This document shows positions 8,682 through 17,118 of a DNA stretch of 64,000 nucleotides, in pieces. Under the pieces are notes generated by a model that worked only from the letters and a program-made list of their open reading frames with translations, searched no databases and had not been told where the DNA came from. Source of the DNA: CADEDH01 sp039201605 (GTDB lineage: Bacteria; Actinomycetota; Acidimicrobiia; Acidimicrobiales; SZUA-35); the NCBI GenBank assembly GCA_039201605.1, contig JBCCRO010000024.1, positions 25,457-89,456 of the forward strand, given 5' to 3'. The number at the start of each line of letters is the position of its first letter. Position 1 is the first letter of the stretch. The position numbers and the translations under genes are program-made.

Positions 8682-9167
8682 TCAGTGGGCGGCGCTCCCC
8701 CAGTAGGCGAGGTGTTGGGTCACGATGCGCTCCTCCAACTCGGGGAACGGCCCTCGCACCTCGACGGCGTTCCGGCCGGCGGCGAACACGGTGCGACAAT
8801 CGAGATCCTGAGTGGGGTTGGCGGGATCGTCACCGGTCAGCTCGCCGAGACGGCTCTCGCTCATGCCGTAGACGACTGCCCCGATCTCGGCCCAGTAGAT
8901 CGTCCCGGCACACATGCAGCACGGCTCGACCGAGGTGTAGAGCGTCGAGAGGCGGAGCTGCTCGATCGGGAACTGTCGAGCCGCCCGTCGAGCGAGGTTG
9001 GTCTCGGCGTGGCCCGGTCCGCGGTCGATCGAGTACTCGTTCTTCCCCTCGGCCAGCACCGTGCCCGAGGCGTCGACCAACACCGCGCCGAAGGGGTGAT
9101 TGCCCTCGGCCACGGCCTCGTCGGCCAGCTCGATCGAGCGGATCAGGTGGTTGATGTCGTCGGTCAT
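8682..9167 (-). CDS. Nucleoside/nucleobase deaminase (CDA/guanine deaminase-like)
   Basis: 161 residues of the cytidine-deaminase-like zinc superfamily. The zinc and proton-shuttle motif H53-A54-E55 and the PC-x-x-C motif (C83 and C86) are intact. The C-x-x-C motif runs into AGTIYWAEIGAVVYG, resembling the guanine-deaminase branch (MC-x-GAIYWA). It should hydrolytically deaminate an amino-nucleobase or related heterocycle in the cytoplasm. Its ATG at 9167 overlaps the stop of the permease gene (ATGA), making it the last gene of the transporter operon. That suggests it acts on the imported compound; the ligand is not known. Confidence 0.88.
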   Translation of the reverse strand: MTDDINHLIRSIELADEAVAEGNHPFGAVLVDASGTVLAEGKNEYSIDRGPGHAETNLARRAARQFPIEQLRLSTLYTSVEPCCMCAGTIYWAEIGAVVYGMSESRLGELTGDDPANPTQDLDCRTVFAAGRNAVEVRGPFPELEERIVTQHLAYWGSAAH

Positions 9168-10720
9168 GACAGGGTCGACTCCAGTCCGAATCGGGCGCTG
9201 ATGAACCGCTCCGCGCCCAGTGCGAGCAGGGCGATGATGGTGGTGGCGAGGCTGATGATCACGACGGCGCTCCACAGGTGGACGTAGCGCGACTGGAGGG
9301 CGGCGGTGACCATCAGTCGTCCGATGCCGTTGCCGAGCACCTGCCATTCGACGAGCAGAGCGCCGGCCACCGACGCCGGGACGGCGATGCGGGCCGAGGC
9401 GAAGAGGGCGGGTGCGGCGTAGGGCAGCCGGGTGAGGAGCAGGTTCCGGGCGGCGCCGGCGCCGTTGGCGGCCACCAGGTCGATGGCCGCCTTCGGCGTC
9501 CTGGCCAGGGCGGCATCGACGTTGACCAGTGTCGGGAAGAAGCTGACGAGCCCGGCGACCACCCCGACCAGCAGGTTGCCCCGGCCGAGGAGCAGCAGGA
9601 TGAGCGGCAGCAGGGCCACCACCGGGACCGACTGGGCGGTCACCGCCAGCGGCAGCAGCACCCGCTCGGCCAGCGGTGCCAGGCGCATGGCCACCGCCCC
9701 GATCACGCCCGCCCCGGTGCCGAACACGAAGCCGAGGGCGGCGTGGCCCATGGTGATGCCGAGCTCGCCGAACAGCTCGGACCGGTTGGCGGCGGCGTCG
9801 GGCTCGCTCACCAGGTGGCCCCACACCCGATCGGGTGTGATGCCGACGAAGGAGTTCACGTCGAACAGCAGGAGGCCGCCGTACCAGAGGGCCATCACCA
9901 CGCCGACGATGGCCAGCCCCTGCAGGCCGAGCTGCAGCAGTCGCTTCGGCGTCGACGCCTCGACGGGGACGGCGGCCCGTCGACTGGGGATGCCGACGCT
10001 GGGGCGACGACGATCGACCAACCGTTCGACGGCGGCGATCACCAGGTAGGCGCCACCCGCCACCAGGCTGATGGCGACCGCCAGGGCCCACACCCGCTCG
10101 ACCGCACCCAGTCGCTGCGACGAGAGCATGGCGACGCCGACCCCGCCCTCGCCCCCGATGTACTCGCCGATGATCGTGCCCAGGATGGCGGCCGGCGCCG
10201 CGATCTTGAGGGCGGCCAACACCGACGGCACGGCGGCGGGCAGCTCGATCAGCCGGGCTCGGCCCAGGCGGGAGGCGCCGAGGGCCTCGATGAGTTCGAG
10301 GCTGTGTCGGTCGGCCGAACGCAGCCCGACGACGGTGCCGATCACGGTCGTGTAGACGGTGTAGAGGGCGGCGATGGTGATCCGGGTACCGGTGGCGGGC
10401 CAGATCGTGGCCAGGATCGAGCCCAGGGCCAGGACCGGCACCGTGTAGGTGAGGAGCGCCAGCTGGAGGCCCAGCGGCTCGAAGCGGGGGAACATCACGG
10501 CGAGCACCCCGATGGCGATCGACGCCGACACGCCGATCACGAACCCGACGACGGCCAACCGGACCGTCTGCACCACGGGCTCCACGATGCCGGCCGGCTC
10601 CACCGTGCCGACGATGTCGGTCGGCGTGGGGTAGACGGGGCTGCCGACGACGGTGGCCAACAGCTGCCAGCCGGCAACGGCGACGACGACGATGGCGACG
10701 ACGCGGGCGACCGCCCTCAT
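9164..10720 (-). CDS. NitT/TauT-type ABC transporter permease, two fused permease domains
   Basis: 518 residues, about twice the usual 250-270 of SsuC/ThiX permeases. Two binding-protein-dependent permease domains lie in tandem. The first has a cytoplasmic EAA loop near residue 160 (EALGASRLGRARLIELPAA). The second has a comparable loop near residue 410 (NGAGAARNLLLTRLPYAAP). A linker with RRRPSVGIPSRRAAV separates them. A single polypeptide could therefore form the whole channel. It overlaps the ATPase gene upstream and the deaminase downstream by four bases each. Confidence 0.9.
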   Translation of the reverse strand: MRAVARVVAIVVVAVAGWQLLATVVGSPVYPTPTDIVGTVEPAGIVEPVVQTVRLAVVGFVIGVSASIAIGVLAVMFPRFEPLGLQLALLTYTVPVLALGSILATIWPATGTRITIAALYTVYTTVIGTVVGLRSADRHSLELIEALGASRLGRARLIELPAAVPSVLAALKIAAPAAILGTIIGEYIGGEGGVGVAMLSSQRLGAVERVWALAVAISLVAGGAYLVIAAVERLVDRRRPSVGIPSRRAAVPVEASTPKRLLQLGLQGLAIVGVVMALWYGGLLLFDVNSFVGITPDRVWGHLVSEPDAAANRSELFGELGITMGHAALGFVFGTGAGVIGAVAMRLAPLAERVLLPLAVTAQSVPVVALLPLILLLLGRGNLLVGVVAGLVSFFPTLVNVDAALARTPKAAIDLVAANGAGAARNLLLTRLPYAAPALFASARIAVPASVAGALLVEWQVLGNGIGRLMVTAALQSRYVHLWSAVVIISLATTIIALLALGAERFISARFGLESTLS

Positions 10721-11580
10721 GCGCCGCCCGCCAACAGGGCCGTCCGCAGCCGCTGCAGCTGTTCCGCTCCGGCGTCGGTCTCGAGCAGCGCCGCCGTTCT
10801 CGGGCGGGGCAGATCGATCTCGACCCGGTCGACGATCCGGCCCGGTCGGGCCGAGAGCACCACCACCACGTCGGCCAACGTCGCCGCCTCGGCCACCGAG
10901 TGGGTGACCAGCACGGTCGTCGGCCTCGTGCGGGACCAGATCCGCTCCAACTCGCCGTTGAGCCGGGTGCGGAGGATCTCATCGAGAGCCCCGAACGGCT
11001 CGTCGAGCAGCAGCAAGCCGGGGTCGCTCACCAGCGCCCGGGCGATGGCGACGCGCTGCTGCATACCGCCCGAGAGCTGACCGGGCCTCGCCGTCTCGAA
11101 ACCCTCAAGGCCGACCACCTCGAGCAGCTCCTGGATGCGACGGTCGGTCTCGGCCCGCTCGCGACGGCGGAGCCCGAGGGCGTCGAGGGGCAGCCGCACG
11201 TTGGCCGCCACGGTTCGCCACGGCAGGAGCGCCGGATGCTGGAAGGCGATCCCGAGCCTCCCCTGTGAGGCGAAGTCCTTGGCCGGGCCACCGTCGACCC
11301 GGGCCTGGCCCTTGGTCGGCTCCTCCAGCCCGGCGAGGATCCGGAGCAGCGTCGACTTGCCGCACCCGGACGGGCCGAGCAGGGCGACGAACTGTCCAGG
11401 CTCGATCGTCAGGTCGAACCCGTCGAGAGCCACGGTGCCGTCCGGGAACTCCATGCCGATGTAGTCGAGGCGAACCGGGGCCCCACCCGTGGGGGTCGCC
11501 CCGGCCGGATCGATCCCGGGCGCGGCCTCGCCCCCGGGGTCGTCGACCACCTCGCCGGTCTCCCGGACGACGTCATGCAC
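10717..11580 (-). CDS. NitT/TauT-type ABC transporter ATP-binding protein
   Basis: 287 residues. Walker A GPSGCGKST is near residue 93, the signature LSGGMQQRVAIARAL near 165, and Walker B LLLLDEPFGALDE follows. The domain layout matches SsuB/TauB/ThiZ ATPases, with an unusual acidic and proline-rich N-terminal extension of about 35 residues. It powers uptake through the fused permease (four-base overlap). Its start overlaps the binding-protein gene by eight bases. A later start would remove the extension without touching the nucleotide-binding domain. Confidence 0.92.
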   Translation of the reverse strand: MHDVVRETGEVVDDPGGEAAPGIDPAGATPTGGAPVRLDYIGMEFPDGTVALDGFDLTIEPGQFVALLGPSGCGKSTLLRILAGLEEPTKGQARVDGGPAKDFASQGRLGIAFQHPALLPWRTVAANVRLPLDALGLRRRERAETDRRIQELLEVVGLEGFETARPGQLSGGMQQRVAIARALVSDPGLLLLDEPFGALDEILRTRLNGELERIWSRTRPTTVLVTHSVAEAATLADVVVVLSARPGRIVDRVEIDLPRPRTAALLETDAGAEQLQRLRTALLAGGA

Positions 11581-12646
11581 TCGGTATCTCCTTCAGCGCC
11601 GGATCCTCGTCGAGCACCTCCTGCAGGATCGACAGGTCGAACATCTCCGACGGCTCCATCTCCACGCCGCTGAGGGCCAGCGTCGCCATCACCTCGGCCT
11701 GGCGTTCCTCGCTGATGTTGAGCAGTCCGAGGCTCCCGGCCTCGCCGCCCACGGTGAGCGCCAGGTAGTTGTCGTAGGACAGGTCGTTGTAGTCCTCGCC
11801 CGGGGCGTCGGCCCCCATAGCGGTGACGGCCAGGTCGATGGCCTGACTCTTGTCGGCGGCGAAGTCCTGGGTGCCCAGGACGAAGGTGCGAAGAGCGGCG
11901 GCCACCATGTCCCGGTCGTTGGCGATCAGCTCGTCGGTGGTGATGTAGAGCCCGCCGACGGTGGGCAGACCGAAGTCCTCCACGTCGAGACGGGTCACCT
12001 CGATGCCCTGCAACTCGAGCGAGATCGGCTCGTCGGGGATGTAGGCCACGTACCCGTCGACCTGCTCGCTGGCCAGCAGCGAGATGTCGTAGTTGGCCGG
12101 CACCATCTCCACGTCCTCGGCCGCCATTCCGTTGGCCACCAGCAGATTGGTGAGCAGGGTCACGTTGTTCTCGTCGACGGCGATCTGCTTGCCCATCAGG
12201 TCGCCGGGCGAGCTCAGCGCCGTATCGCTACGCGACATCACGGTGTAGGGGCTCTGCTGGTAGCCGACGCCGACGACCTTCACCTCGGCCCCCTCCTGGA
12301 TGGCCGCCGCCAGCCCGTCGACCTCGGCTCGCCCGAACCGGGCCTGGCCCGACAACAGGACGGGCACGATGGGCACGCTCGGGCCGCCCACGATCAGCTC
12401 GGTCCCGGTGAAGCCGTTGGCCTGGGCGTGTTCGTTGGCGTCCCAGAGGTAGTCGGGTCCGAACGAGAGGCTGTGGAGCCAACTGAACTGGATCGACAGG
12501 GCGCCGTAGTCGGTGCCCTCGGCCACCGATGCCGACGATTCCTCGTCGTCGCTGCCGCAGGCCTGGAGCAGTGGGGCACCCAATCCAAGGGCCGCCGCCC
12601 CCATCGCACTACGGGTAAGGAACGCTCGTCGTGACAGCGTCATCAT
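11573..12646 (-). CDS. NMT1/THI5-like periplasmic binding lipoprotein
   Basis: 357 residues. The N-terminus has a twin-arginine motif (SRRAFLT) and a lipobox ending LLQAC, with Cys30 as the lipidated residue. The mature part resembles SsuA/TauA/ThiY binding proteins: SIQFSWLHSLSFG, then a GPS-PIVPVLLSGQARFG region, then GKQIAVD. Such proteins bind sulfonates, nitrate, taurine or pyrimidine/riboflavin-type ligands. With a nucleobase-type deaminase in the same operon, a heterocyclic ligand is more likely than a sulfonate (inference). It is the first gene of the operon, with two tandem ATG codons at its start. Confidence 0.9.
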   Translation of the reverse strand: MMTLSRRAFLTRSAMGAAALGLGAPLLQACGSDDEESSASVAEGTDYGALSIQFSWLHSLSFGPDYLWDANEHAQANGFTGTELIVGGPSVPIVPVLLSGQARFGRAEVDGLAAAIQEGAEVKVVGVGYQQSPYTVMSRSDTALSSPGDLMGKQIAVDENNVTLLTNLLVANGMAAEDVEMVPANYDISLLASEQVDGYVAYIPDEPISLELQGIEVTRLDVEDFGLPTVGGLYITTDELIANDRDMVAAALRTFVLGTQDFAADKSQAIDLAVTAMGADAPGEDYNDLSYDNYLALTVGGEAGSLGLLNISEERQAEVMATLALSGVEMEPSEMFDLSILQEVLDEDPALKEIPSA

Positions 12647-12906
12647 CTCTCCTCTGATTCACGAGAGCCGTCCGCTACCGCTCTCATGTCATGTCGAGGC
12701 GAGCGTAGGAAGGGGCTGTGTCGGCGGTATCACCGATTCATTAAGACGGTTTTCCGTCAAACTTTCCTGATTGTCACCGCGCGGTTAATTGCGCATGACA
12801 CCGGTACACCGGGCGCTCGTCGCTTCCTAGTGTTCGCAGTGTCGGTCGATGGCGAGCGGGCCATCCGGTCCGCACAATCGGTCGGCACGAGAGCGAGGAG
12901 GCGAAG
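12647..12906. promoter_or_regulatory. Divergent promoter region of transporter and oxygenase operons
   Basis: About 260 bp with a locally AT-richer core. It separates the leftward transporter-deaminase operon from the rightward oxygenase operon. Two symmetric elements are visible: gacgg-tttt-ccgtc at 12745-12758 and the perfect palindrome accgcgcggt at 12776-12785. Either could be a regulator site controlling both directions. A GAGGAG ribosome binding site at 12895-12900 serves the GTG at 12907. No regulator gene is adjacent. Confidence 0.5.
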
Positions 12907-13968
12907 GTGGACGTCCCCATCATCGACATCGCCGGCTGGCGGACCGACCCGGAGAACGATGCCCGGCTGGCGGCCGCAGTCGACTCGGTCTGCCGCACGG
13001 TCGGGTTCTTCAAGGTCGGCGGGCACGGGGTGGACACCGCCCTCATCGAGCGCCTGATCGAGGTGACCGACGGGTTCTTCGCCCAGTCGGAGGAGACCAA
13101 GCTGGCCTACGTCACGCCGCCCGAGATCGACCGGGGCTACACACCGCCCGGGCGGGAGGCCCTGGCCTACAGCCTCGGCGTCGACACGCCACCCGATCTG
13201 TTCGAGGCGTTCAACATCGGCGTCGGCGAACTACTGGGGGTCGACGCCTCGGAGGGCGTGCTGTGGGCCGACAATCTGTGGCCCGACGCACCGTCCGAGC
13301 TGCGGCCGGTGTGGCTGGAGTACTGCCGGGCGATGTACGACCTGGCCGACCGACTGCTCGGGATCTTCGCCGTCGCCCTCGACCTGCCGCCCGACTGGTT
13401 GCAGGCCCGGTCCGACCGATCGCCCGACGTGTTCCGCGCCCTCAACTACGAACGGCACCCGGGCAGCCCCGACCCCGTCGAGGGACAGCTGCGGATGGGC
13501 CCCCACTCCGATTACGGCACCTGCACCATCCTCCTGGCCGATCCGGTGCCGGGGCTGCAGATCCTCGGCCTCGACGGCGACTGGCACGACGTCACGCCGA
13601 CACCGGGCACCTTCCTGGTCAATATCGGCGACCTGCTGGCGGCGTGGACCAACGACCGCTGGCGCTCCACGCTGCACCGGGTGCTCCCGCCGCCGGTCGG
13701 CGTCGACGGACCGGCCCGTCGGCGCTCGTTCGCCTACTTCCACGAGGCCAATCCCGAGGTGATCGTCGAACCGCTCCCCGGTTGCGTCACCGACGGTCCC
13801 GACGCCGTGCTCTACGAACCGTTCTCGGTCGGCGACCACCTGACCGGCAAGGTGGTCGGCCCTCGGACGCTGACCGCATCGGTCGCCACCACCACCGTGG
13901 GCGACCGCGCCGACCACCTGGCCGTCGGCACCGCCCCATCCCCCACAACCGATGAGGCCGGCCCATGA
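12907..13968 (+). CDS. Isopenicillin-N-synthase-family Fe(II)/2OG oxygenase, type A (first)
   Basis: 353 residues with an N-terminal DIOX_N part (PIIDIAGW ... CRTVGFFKV-GHG) and a C-terminal 2OG-FeII oxygenase core. The iron ligands are His200, Asp202 (GPHSDYG) and His257 (STLHRV). The 2-oxoglutarate-binding R-x-S motif is intact (Arg272, Ser274). It should hydroxylate or oxidise a small substrate using O2 and 2-oxoglutarate. The GTG start has a GAGGAG site six bases upstream. YSLGVDTPPDLFEAFN and ADPVPGLQIL are shared with the gene at 14960, defining type A. Confidence 0.9.
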   Translation: MDVPIIDIAGWRTDPENDARLAAAVDSVCRTVGFFKVGGHGVDTALIERLIEVTDGFFAQSEETKLAYVTPPEIDRGYTPPGREALAYSLGVDTPPDLFEAFNIGVGELLGVDASEGVLWADNLWPDAPSELRPVWLEYCRAMYDLADRLLGIFAVALDLPPDWLQARSDRSPDVFRALNYERHPGSPDPVEGQLRMGPHSDYGTCTILLADPVPGLQILGLDGDWHDVTPTPGTFLVNIGDLLAAWTNDRWRSTLHRVLPPPVGVDGPARRRSFAYFHEANPEVIVEPLPGCVTDGPDAVLYEPFSVGDHLTGKVVGPRTLTASVATTTVGDRADHLAVGTAPSPTTDEAGP

Positions 13969-14963
13969 CGATCACGAGCGAGCCGAACGACACCGGCACC
14001 TTCCCCCTGATCGACGTGAGCGTCTGGCGCTCCGGCGACGACGAGCAGCGAGCCCGGATCGCCGAACAGGTCGACGCCTGCCTCCGCGAGACCGGCTTCC
14101 TCATCATCGTCGAACACGGCGTGTCCGAGGCGCTGATCGACGAGGTCCGGCGGCTCTGCGGCGAGGTGTTCGCCCTCCCGGCCGAGATCAAGGCCCGCTA
14201 CCGCCAGGCCCAGGGCATCGGGAGCCCGGGTTGGACCCCCATCGGTTCCGAGGCCAACGCCTACGCCAGCGGCGAGGCCAGCCCGCCCGATCTGAAGGAG
14301 GCGTGGACGGTGGGCCCGGTGGAGCCCGGCGACGTCGTCGCCACCTCGCTCGGGGTCATCCCGGTGGAGAACCTGTTCCCCGGCGAGGTCGCCGACTTCG
14401 AGTCGGTGGTCACCGAGTACGTCCGGGCCGGGCTCACCCTGTCGGCCGACGTCTTCGAGCTGTTGGCCCAGGCGGCCGAGGTCCCGACCGACACGTTCCG
14501 AGCCCTCTGTCAGACGCCGTTGCACAACCTGAACCTCACCTGGTACCCCCCGTTGGCGCAGGTCGACGGTCTGACCGAGCCGGCGCCGGGCCAGTTCCGG
14601 ATCGGGCCCCACAGCGATTTCGGCACGATCACGCTCCTGCAGCGGGAGGAGTCGGACCCGCCGCTGCAGATCCAGCTGGCCGACGGCTCCTGGATCGATC
14701 TGCCCCACGTCCCCGGCGCCATCGTGGTCAACACCGGCGACCAGCTGGCCTACTGGTCCGGCTACCGGTGGCGATCCAACCCGCATCGCATTCCGGCCCC
14801 GTCCGGGGAGGCGGCCACCCGGGGCAGCCTCTCGCTGGTGCTGTTCGTCGAGACCGACGTCGACGCCGATCTGCAGCCCATCGGCCATCCCGACCGCGAG
14901 CCGATGGACGCCACGGCGTTCCTGATCGACAAGCTCGCCGCCATCGACATGGACCTCCCATGA
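13965..14963 (+). CDS. Isopenicillin-N-synthase-family oxygenase-like protein, type B (first)
   Basis: 332 residues, overlapping the preceding gene by four bases. The iron triad is present: His216, Asp218 (GPHSDFG) and His274 (NPHRI). Where the family has R-x-S before a hydrophobic strand, this protein has Ser288-Leu289-Ser290 followed by LVLF; the nearest arginine is at 286. PPDLKEAWTVGPV and a GSEAN segment are shared with the gene at 16012, defining type B. Either the co-substrate is bound differently, a neighbouring arginine takes over, or the protein works with its type A partner. Activity is therefore uncertain. Confidence 0.87.
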   Translation: MTITSEPNDTGTFPLIDVSVWRSGDDEQRARIAEQVDACLRETGFLIIVEHGVSEALIDEVRRLCGEVFALPAEIKARYRQAQGIGSPGWTPIGSEANAYASGEASPPDLKEAWTVGPVEPGDVVATSLGVIPVENLFPGEVADFESVVTEYVRAGLTLSADVFELLAQAAEVPTDTFRALCQTPLHNLNLTWYPPLAQVDGLTEPAPGQFRIGPHSDFGTITLLQREESDPPLQIQLADGSWIDLPHVPGAIVVNTGDQLAYWSGYRWRSNPHRIPAPSGEAATRGSLSLVLFVETDVDADLQPIGHPDREPMDATAFLIDKLAAIDMDLP

Positions 14964-16015
14964 CGAGCGCATCGCACGCCGGGTTCACCGTGCCCACGAT
15001 CGACGTGTCGGGTTGGATCGACGGCGACGACGCCGAGCTCGACCACATCGCCCGGGCCGTCGACGACGCCTGCCGCACCGTCGGGTTCATGCAGGTCGTC
15101 GGGCACGGCATCGGCGAGCATGCTGTCGACGGCCTGACCCGGGCCATGGACGCCTTCTTCGCCCAGCCGCTCGACGCCAAGCTCGCCCTGGTGCCCCCTC
15201 GCCCGTCGATCAACCGGGGCTACACCGCGGTGAAGTCGGAGCGGCTCAGCTACAGCCTCGGCGTCGACTCACCGGCCGACCTGTTCGAGGCGTTCAACGT
15301 CGGGGCCTCCCGTGACGACTTCCCCCACCTCGACCTGGAGGGCGACGACTACGCCCTCAACCTGTGGCCGGCGATCGAGGCGGTGCCGGCGTTCCAGGCC
15401 GGCGTCGAGGCGTGGTTCGGGGAGGTCGCGGCCTTCGCCCATCGGATGACGTCGATCCTGGCCCGGGCGCTCGACGTCGACGCCGACTTCTTCGAGTCGT
15501 TCACCGACCACTCGATCGACGTCCTGCGCATGGTCAACTACACCCTCGAGCCCGGCACCGAGATCGAACCCGACCAGCTCGGGATGGGGGCGCACACCGA
15601 CTACGGGATCGTCACCGTGCTCTGGGCCGACCCGGTCCCGGGCCTCCAGATCCTCGACCACGACGGCGTCTGGCATGACGTCACGCCGGCTCCCGGCGCC
15701 GTGCTGATCAACCTCGGCGATCTCCTGGCCCGCTGGACCAACGACCGCTACGTCTCCACCATGCATCGCGTGGTGCCGCCCGTCGACGCCGAGGGCCGGT
15801 CGTTGCCTCGCCGATCGGCGGCGTTCTTCCACGACGGCAACGCCGATGCCGTGATCTCGACGATCGACTCGTGCCGCGACGACGCCGGCGAGACGTCCTA
15901 CGCCGACGTCACCGTGGCCGAACACCTCTTCCAGAAGCTCAACGGGTCCCGGGGGCTCGAGCTCAACCAACACGCAGCCGCGGAGGCGGCCCGGGTGACC
16001 GGAGCCTCGTCATGA
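14960..16015 (+). CDS. Isopenicillin-N-synthase-family Fe(II)/2OG oxygenase, type A (second)
   Basis: 351 residues, starting inside the stop codon of the previous gene. His212, Asp214 (GAHTDYG) and His269 (STMHRV) form the iron site. Arg284-x-Ser286 (PRRSAAFF) gives an intact 2-oxoglutarate motif. It is clearly a paralogue of the gene at 12907: both have CRTVGF, RGYT, YSLGVD and LFEAFN, plus ADPVPGLQIL and WHDVTP. It probably oxidises a related substrate or a later intermediate of the same pathway. Confidence 0.9.
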   Translation: MTSASHAGFTVPTIDVSGWIDGDDAELDHIARAVDDACRTVGFMQVVGHGIGEHAVDGLTRAMDAFFAQPLDAKLALVPPRPSINRGYTAVKSERLSYSLGVDSPADLFEAFNVGASRDDFPHLDLEGDDYALNLWPAIEAVPAFQAGVEAWFGEVAAFAHRMTSILARALDVDADFFESFTDHSIDVLRMVNYTLEPGTEIEPDQLGMGAHTDYGIVTVLWADPVPGLQILDHDGVWHDVTPAPGAVLINLGDLLARWTNDRYVSTMHRVVPPVDAEGRSLPRRSAAFFHDGNADAVISTIDSCRDDAGETSYADVTVAEHLFQKLNGSRGLELNQHAAAEAARVTGASS

Positions 16016-16986
16016 CCGCGTCGATCCCCCTCGTCGACCTCGATCCCTGGTTCACCGGAGCCGACGCCGATCGACTGGCCCTGGCCCGCCGGGTCGACGA
16101 GCACCTGCGACGATGCGGCTTTCTCGTCGTGACCAACCACCGGGTGCCGCAGCACGTGCTCGACACCTGCCGATCCGAGGCCCGCCGCTTCTTCCACCAG
16201 CCGGAAGAGGTCAAGGCCCGGGTGGCGATGGAGGGACCCGCCTACCGGGGTTGGATCGGCTCGGCCCTCGAATCGAACGCCGCCACCTACGGGGTGGAGA
16301 CGCCACCGGACCTCAAGGAGACCTACGCCTTCGGCCCGGTCGACGTCGAGGAGTCGGTACGGCTGAGCGTTCCCGAGCGGTTCGCCCCCAACCTCTGGCC
16401 GACGTCGATGCCGTCGCTCGAACAGGCCTTCGCCGCCTTCTGGCGGGCCGCCCGGGAGCTCAACGACGAACTCCTCGACGTGCTGTCGCTGGCCCTGGGC
16501 CTGCAACCGACCCACCTGCGAGAGCTCAGCACCGCTCCGACCTCGACCGGCACCATCAACTGGTACGGCCCGCGAGGTGCCGACGAGCCGTTGCCCGAAC
16601 AGTTCCGGGTCGGCCCCCACACCGACTTCGGCGTATTGACGATCCTCGACCGCCAGTCCGGCCTCGGTGGGCTCCAGGTGCAGGACGGGAGCGGGGCCTG
16701 GGTCGACGCCCCCGACGTGCCCGGCGGCCTGACCATCAACACCGGCGACCTCCTCCGGCGGTGGACGAACGACCGATGGTGCTCCAACGTGCACCGGGTG
16801 CTCCCCCCTCCGAGCGAGGCGCCGACCGAGGAGTTGATCAGCCTGGTGTACTTCGGCGAGCCCAACCACGATGCGGTCGTCGATGCGTTCGACAGCTGCG
16901 TCGGCGAGGGCGAACGGGCGAGGTATGACCCGATCCTGGCCAGTGAGTATCTCGACGAGAAGATGGCGGCCCTGGCCGTCGACTGA
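16012..16986 (+). CDS. Isopenicillin-N-synthase-family oxygenase-like protein, type B (second)
   Basis: 324 residues, overlapping the preceding gene by four bases. The iron ligands His203, Asp205 (GPHTDFG) and His261 (SNVHRV) are present. The R-x-S arginine is replaced: the segment reads Leu275-Ile276-Ser277 followed by LVYF. It pairs with the gene at 13965 by the shared GS-x-x-ESNA-type segment, PPDLKE and GPV. It is the last gene of the operon; about 130 bp with no recognisable feature separate it from the convergent crotonase gene. Confidence 0.87.
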   Translation: MTASIPLVDLDPWFTGADADRLALARRVDEHLRRCGFLVVTNHRVPQHVLDTCRSEARRFFHQPEEVKARVAMEGPAYRGWIGSALESNAATYGVETPPDLKETYAFGPVDVEESVRLSVPERFAPNLWPTSMPSLEQAFAAFWRAARELNDELLDVLSLALGLQPTHLRELSTAPTSTGTINWYGPRGADEPLPEQFRVGPHTDFGVLTILDRQSGLGGLQVQDGSGAWVDAPDVPGGLTINTGDLLRRWTNDRWCSNVHRVLPPPSEAPTEELISLVYFGEPNHDAVVDAFDSCVGEGERARYDPILASEYLDEKMAALAVD

Positions 16987-17118
16987 CCGGGCTTCGTCAC
17001 CCGTCGATGCCGGGCCGAGTGTCGCCGCAACGGGGCGATCACGTGTCGCCCGTCCATGCCGGACCGAGGCCTGAATCAATCACGGCCTGCTCGGTGCTGA
17101 GTCGGCGGGCGCTCGAGA

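Noticed and set aside
8682..10982. A very long minus-strand frame running through the deaminase, permease and part of the ATPase genes
   Set aside because: Only the last 161 codons, from the ATG at 9167, look like protein (the deaminase). The rest is an Arg/Pro-rich shadow of the permease and ATPase frames, common in DNA of this GC content.
9278..11080. A 600-codon plus-strand frame opposite the permease and ATPase genes
   Set aside because: Low-complexity His/Gly/Asp/Gln-rich translation with no motif; an antisense shadow.
12745..12758. Rho-independent terminator (gacgg-tttt-ccgtc)
   Set aside because: It lies between two divergent starts, where no transcript ends are expected, and no T run follows the stem.
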